In this document: positions 31,979 to 36,720 of the stretch, one piece after another
Layout of the letters: each line of letters begins with the position of its first letter
Numbering within the stretch: position 1 is the first letter of the stretch
Source of the DNA: Dicyema japonicum
Taxonomy: Eukaryota > Dicyemida > Rhombozoa > Dicyemidae
Assembly: GCA_011109175.1 (NCBI GenBank)
Contig: RDEW01000138.1
Location: 5,330 to 42,049 of the forward strand
Reading direction: 5' to 3'
DNA: 36,720 nt
Position numbers and translations under genes: made by a program
The notes under the pieces: generated by a model
What the model saw: the letters and a program-made list of their open reading frames with translations, nothing else
Told to the model about the DNA's origin: nothing
The model's database searches: none

Positions 31979-32278
31979 GTGGAGTCAAAAACTGAGCAAG
32001 TTGAGGAAGAAAAGAGCGTTGAAGCAATTTACGAGCGGAGAATGCTTCTGACACGTGAAATACTCGAGAGGTCAAAAGAAAGTAGGAAGCCGAGACTAAA
32101 ATATAGGAAGAAGGCAAAGAGAGTTAATATGAGTTACAAGAGAAAGAGCAAAGGTTTTTGTACCGTCTCATTGTTGAAATTCAACGGAATAACAGGAAAA
32201 TTCTGCACAAGTGGAGAAAAAGAAAGAATTGGAGAGGTTTTAAATCCAACGTCAGAAATCACTAAGGTCCAGAGGTAG
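31979..32278 (+). pseudogene. Charged-protein frame, possible LINE N-terminal piece
   Basis: 99 codons rich in Glu, Lys and Arg (for example EQVEEEKSVEAIYERRMLL and KPRLKYRKKAKRVNMSYKRK). The start reported at 31979 is a GTG, so the true beginning is unknown. This composition is common in the region before the RT of non-LTR elements, and LINE remnants follow at 33531-34930 on the same strand. The link is inferred from position and composition only. The minus-strand frame 32134-32436 is its shadow. Confidence 0.3.
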
Positions 32279-33530
32279 TCGACGTTAAGGATGATTGCAG
32301 AATCAAACCGAGGGGATGCCTCAATTGAATTAGCTATATGTGGCTTATGGACATATGTTATGAGAATGAGGAGGTGGCATATGATGATGGAAGATCTGTG
32401 AATTGAGAAGGCAACACCATGAAGAAATTGATTCACTTTGTCAAAAATTGATGTGCCTTTTGTGTTACAATTTGCGGAGTGAAATCGACTTGTTAATTTT
32501 CTGAGAATATTGGTGCGTTGAAATGTTTCTCGTTGATTCTAGAAAAACTCTTCTACAACTCGTATGGAAAGAGAAAGTGACCATGAATAAATTCACCGGA
32601 CTTTTTTATATTTTAGAGAGAAAAATGAGATAAACATTTGGCTGCTAATCAAGTAAAAATCATATAAATGGAATGCGATGATTAAAAAAACTTTACTTAA
32701 TTTAAAATTTTATTATTATATGATTGTCATATGTTTCGTATTACTTTGAAGTGCATAAACCGTCTCAAAAGGAATAATTTCATCTCCAAAAACGTGGGTG
32801 AAAGGACTCGAAAACGATATAGGTGGACAAAAGCGTATATTGTCGGCTTTTTTCAATCATACGTCAAAGATGACATCTTTTCTGCACAAGTTGAATGAGT
32901 TATGAAGATCCTATTTGAAAAGGGTCATATCTTAAGCTCCAGATGATAGTTGGTGAACTCCTTAACCACATGGACGCCCCCACTTTGCATCCACGTGTGA
33001 CTCTCACGTTTGAGCTGTAGTGGATGCAAGTCGTCAGAACTAATTGCAATGATTGACGACTAGCAATCTTTCCAGAAACATTGCCATCAGTAATAGAACG
33101 AATTCCGCCGTCTTTCTCCCCTCAATCATGTCCCCAATCTAGTTAGATTAGTTTTTGATTAAAATCAGAGATTGTCCCTGAAAGCAAGGTTTTCATAAAA
33201 TCCATAACTCTCCTGATAGAAGAATAGTTGGCTGGCCAACAGATTTAGAACGAAGGTTCATAGTTGTCATGGCTTAATTTAATCAACTCCCTTACTACTG
33301 CTCTTTTGGAATGATTGTATGGTATCACGAAGTTTAGAGAAAGATACGTCGCCCAGAAAAAGATATCAGATGCCCTACTAATCACTCAACAAAAATCAGA
33401 TGCTTAAACCAGCTTGCAAAGAGAGACTGTACCTACCTCGAAACATGCTAGGGAGAGGATTATGCTCGATCTCCTTCCTCAGTAAGAGAATGTTATTTGG
33501 TTTTCTGAACAATTTGAAAGGAAGAAGTAC
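32279..33530. other. Stretch between LINE-like pieces, no gene recognised
   Basis: No frame above 60 codons stands out. A short inverted repeat, TTGCATCCAC (about 32985) and GTGGATGCAA (about 33021), could form a hairpin with a loop of about 26 nt. Confidence 0.35.
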
Positions 33531-34250
33531 TTGTTGGAGAAAAGTTCCGCTATTCTTCAGGCCGCAACCTTAAGTAAAACTCATATGGCTATCATTGAAG
33601 AATTTTTGCGGGAGAAGTACTCTGTTGACAAAACATTTATCCTGGATAGTAAATTTTTGATTGACCTGCAAAGAGAAAACTTAAAGAAACAAATAAGTAC
33701 GAGTCTTCATTCGCAAGTGTACAAAAACCTATCGAAAGAATTTGTAAACACTGAATTTTTTTTCTGTGGCTAGCAAAAGGGAACAACTCTCCAAAATCGG
33801 AAGCCTTGTTCTGTTTAGACAGGACAGAAATCTCTTTTTTGGAGAACTGAACAAGATTTGCACCTTGTGTATAAATGGAAGAAAACCGTGGATAATTGTG
33901 CTACAAGATGTGGCACGGAGATTACGTCAGAAGACATAATGAAATCGTACGGTGCCTTCATTTCTATTTTTGCAAAGAATTCGATCTCAAAAACGAAAAA
34001 GATTAGAAACCCACTCAGTGCAAACAATTTAGATGAATGATTTGGTAGAGATAAACTTGATTCTTTCATCAAAACCGATATAAACATTGAACACAACAAG
34101 CCAGATTTATTTATCCAAGATAAAAAGAGAATTCAAAGACAGTTGATTGAAGTGGGTATAACATCAATCCAAAATCTCCAACAAGTAGAATTCAAAAAAT
34201 TGAGAAAGTATGACATTTTATTGAGAAAGTATGACACGTCTCCCTGATTG
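33531..34250 (+). pseudogene. LINE restriction-like endonuclease region, frame-broken
   Basis: Three consecutive plus-strand pieces. 33531-33773 is an 80-codon frame of unknown role. 33858-34040 has KWKKTVDNCATRC. The third piece (about 34042-34248) contains NKPDLFIQDKKRIQ, then IEVGITSIQNL and KKLRKYD. The Pro-Asp ... Asp ... Glu-Val succession matches the PD-(D/E)xK restriction-like endonuclease found at the C-terminus of some non-LTR retrotransposon polyproteins. Frameshifts and stops separate the pieces. In such elements this domain normally follows the RT, but here RT-like sequence lies downstream. Confidence 0.5.
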
Positions 34251-34289
34251 GAAGACGATAGGAGTAAATAAAGTATACTAACCAGAAAA

Positions 34290-34930
34290 CAATTCATGAT
34301 TGGACGGCACTGGAACAACTTATTTGATCCCATAGCTGGACAACCATCAGTCTGCTGCAGATTATCGACCGATAACCTACATCCAACCCTGTATAAGCTG
34401 ATGACCAAATTTGTGGCTAATGAGGTTCGGATGTTTGTAGAGGCAAATAGAATTCTCTCCGATAATCAATTGGGTATTTTGCGAATTTGTCATGACAAAA
34501 GAGCTGGCTTTGGTCAACAAATGCCTTTCTGTGTCTTATGAAACTCACTATTGTCATGTGGGTGGACGTGAAAAAGGCTTACGATTAAGTTGATTCTCTG
34601 TTCGGAGTCATTTAGTCGCCGCTTCAATGTTCGGTTTGAGCAAATACCAGGTAATTGTGAGGGTGTTTATTTCATTACAAATCAACTTTTTACCTGAAGA
34701 TGTATACTCGAACAGCCGAGGAGCTCTACTCTATTGGGGTATGTGCCGATGAGTTCTTTGAGAGTATAGGACTAGATTTAAATTATTCCAAATCTGCGAC
34801 TAACACGGAAGTATGTAGTGAGTTAGCAAGAGTCCTAGAAGAACACTGATAAGTATTTGGGTGTTAATGAAACTCCAAAGTCCCTTATAATGCTTGAGAA
34901 AAGCTACAAATTACTGAGGGCATTCGTAAA
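34290..34930 (+). pseudogene. LINE reverse transcriptase fragment, frame-broken
   Basis: One frame reads DYRPITYIQP (about 34348-34377), and after a shift the text continues as LYKLMTKFVANEVRMF and RILSDNQLG. Further on are WVDVKKAYD followed by a stop (about 34558-34595, the first catalytic Asp region), an IGLDLNYSKSAT piece near 34768-34803, and a DKYLGVNET piece near 34849-34875. These match, in order, the early RT block, motif A, and the Lys-Ser and Leu-Gly motifs after the YADD box. The YADD box itself is deleted. The style fits RLE-bearing LINEs, unlike the EN-bearing copy at 22048-23816. Confidence 0.65.
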
Positions 34931-35039
34931 AGAGCTGCGTCAACAATAACTCATAACGTTACACAACTATTCTATGATAAAAAGTTACTCAATGTTCATA
35001 TTAACTTGTTTTTGGTTATTACGATTATGTCTTACGTGA

Positions 35040-35138
35040 AAATTGTAATTATTGAATTGTAAAGGTTCCGCAAAAAATAAATTAACCCAAAAGTAACCCA
35101 AAAAGGTTCCGCGAGAACCTTAAAGTTGAGAGCCACTG
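35040..35138. mobile_element. Solitary hAT-type terminus
   Basis: The reverse complement of the right edge reads CAGTGGCTCTCAACTTT, followed by an AAGGTTCTCGCGGAACCTTT hairpin. A CAGTGG(T/C)TCTCAAC end with a subterminal palindrome is typical of hAT superfamily elements. I found no matching left end or transposase nearby, so this is a fragment. The 8 bp after the end (35139-35146) are CTTTATGC. Confidence 0.5.
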
Positions 35139-35485
35139 CTTTATGCTATCACGATAGCAAATCCTGTTTCCCCTCACTGCAAGCAGACTTTTTTAAACAC
35201 TGTGTCTAATGAAAGTCCAGTAGAGTGACGTAGGAGTTATCGGACTAGATGACTGTAGCTCGAAAGCGACGGGCGATTCCTAATGGTATACGGATGGCCG
35301 ATTCTTAAAGCCGATATTAGTCAACTCCTCCTAGACTTGAAGGAGGTTCACATTGTGTATATTAGTGGTGACTAGACTATTTGTCTCAACCGGTAATCGT
35401 TACTTTTGGTCATGCGGTTAAACGGATCTAACGGTTAAATCGATATACGTATCGTTATCAACCTGGAGTCGTTGTTAACTGGTCA
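35139..35485. other. Unique stretch, no gene recognised
   Basis: No open frame or recognised motif. A GTTAAACGGATCTAACGGTTAAATCG text near 35418 contains a short direct repeat of GGTTAAA. Confidence 0.3.
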
Positions 35486-36620
35486 AATAATTATTAAATT
35501 TTTTTTACATTAGTATTGTTTAATAAATCTTATATAAAATAAATAAATTTAAATGAATTGTGATCTTGTTGACCATCTTTTTTATTTCCATGAAAGTGAA
35601 GGTATACTTCAATCCAAAGTTAAATTCTAGACCTAAACGCAATTATAATCGACTATACCACATTTTCACCAACCTGATGAAAACCATTAAGATAACAAGG
35701 ACTCAATAAGACATCCTTTTTTAACACAGCTTTCTAATAGTTCCAAACTGAGTGATCTCATAGTTATGTGTATCAATAATCTAATTACGGAAACCTATCA
35801 AATTCGAAATATTCTTCTTTACTTGACAATACAATAACACATAGATTTAGTTCCACGTGCTTATTTTGTTAAGTGCGTAAATTGGAGGCCATTTGTCGTT
35901 CTGCTGAGTTTCTTCATTTAGAAAAGCGGATTTATTTTACCTAAAGTAATGTTTTTGTAATTCTTAGCTATTTCCACCGTTTTATATCAAATTTACCGCA
36001 CTATGAATAACTTCGACCTCAATGAGTGCTTCTATGACTCTTTTGAATGCAAGAATGTCAAACTAGAGAAGTTTTGCATAAAATCGTCAAGAACTTCACT
36101 TTAGCCCCAAAGAAACAGTTGCATTCAAAACTTTCTTGGATCTATCAAATTCTGTTTACAGTTTTGCACTCAATGATTTCTCTGCCCAACGGATTTTTGG
36201 AACTTACTACGGATTTAATTTTTGCCAGTAGCTTTCTAGATAAACTAATTGTCGGCAAAATGAACGATTCCCAATCATTTTCGGTGAAAGTTCTGTCATT
36301 AAACCAGCATATTCGAGTTTTTTTAATTTTTTTATTTAAGATCGAGTCTCATTCACTAATTGGATGAGCTCTTCTAAAATATTTGAACGACAGACCTCTT
36401 CCAAGGATCAGTGCAATCCTCAGATTTCGATTTAACAACTTTGAAACAGATGAACGCATTTCGTTTGGTTCAATTGCTGTCATTTTCTAAGAAATGACTC
36501 AATGAAGCTTATCAGTAGCTTTTGGACCCCGAGTATGATACCAGCACGTGGTTTGAATGTCTTTAAATGTCTACGTGTAAATTATGATGTGATGCGAGTT
36601 GAGACTGTCGGACTACTTTG
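35486..36620 (+). pseudogene. Diverged paralogous pseudogene segment, copy 2
   Basis: Partner of 26426-27400, with about 400 bp more in the middle. From 36003 the frame reads MNNFDLNECFYDSFECKN and stops near 36107. After a one-base shift it continues as SPKETVAFKTFLDLSNSVY and AQRIFGTYYGFNFCQ to about 36228. Similar nucleotides exist in copy 1 around 26700-26810. Further pieces follow (for example KIFERQT near 36378). The 106-codon frame at 36047-36367 is probably a shadow of this series. The protein is not recognised, and both copies are broken independently. Confidence 0.5.
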
Positions 36621-36720
36621 ACATACAACAAGACCAAGGTGGGTAATACTATTTGTTGTACTTCTTTTCAAGGAAATGACGGATAATTAATTGTTCTCAA
36701 TTTTGGGGGTTCATTGAGAG

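Noticed and set aside
32960-33040. Short hairpin TTGCATCCAC / GTGGATGCAA
   Set aside because: A 10-bp stem with a long loop is not enough to call an RNA gene or transposon end.

Overview
The window is AT-rich, repeat-dense eukaryotic DNA. It has no compact gene arrangement, no bacterial-style operons and no long intact gene. The content is degraded non-LTR retrotransposons (LINEs), hAT-like transposon ends, a miniature inverted-repeat element, and captured pieces that look derived from a negative-strand RNA virus. This fits intergenic DNA of a metazoan, most likely an arthropod (possibly a crustacean). That host assignment is inferred from the element types and is not shown directly.

Region 1-23816 is a segmental array. 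Unit 1 is about 2211-7008, unit 2 about 7009-13300, and unit 3 about 15922-22060, all in the same direction. Unit 3 runs directly into a longer LINE copy (22048-23816). A second shared block occupies 1-1110 and recurs at 14507-15641. Each unit holds, in order: a non-coding block; a hAT-like insertion (units 2 and 3 only); a block of unknown content; a minus-strand cluster of three small overlapping frames ending in a membrane segment; a plus-strand, frame-broken stretch resembling part of a mononegavirus polymerase (L); and a minus-strand LINE 3' end facing plus-strand LINE sequence.

The minus-strand cluster is the most interesting item. In all three copies the same three frames (about 70, 111 and 97-99 codons) overlap by 11 and 17 nt, each stepping +1. 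The last frame encodes a C-terminal transmembrane helix and a basic tail. The middle frame has a patch of clustered amino-acid changes between copies, and the grouping of copies by this patch conflicts with the grouping given by the hAT insertion. With the neighbouring L-like stretch, the simplest reading is an endogenised, broken viral glycoprotein plus polymerase fragment that was later amplified. A conserved set of overlapping small genes is not excluded.

Region 23817-36720 is mostly single-copy DNA with older debris: a pair of diverged paralogous pseudogene segments (26426-27400 and 35486-36620), a MITE with perfect 37-bp inverted repeats (28914-29141), remnants of a LINE with a restriction-like endonuclease (33531-34930, perhaps also 31979-32278), and a lone hAT-type terminus (35040-35138). 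I found no convincing intact host gene, tRNA, rRNA or CRISPR array.

At least nine direct tandem duplications with periods of 90-140 bp are scattered through 1-19310. A further duplication (period 214) flanks one of three single-N positions (11866, 15921, 23774). Part of the fine structure may therefore reflect assembly.
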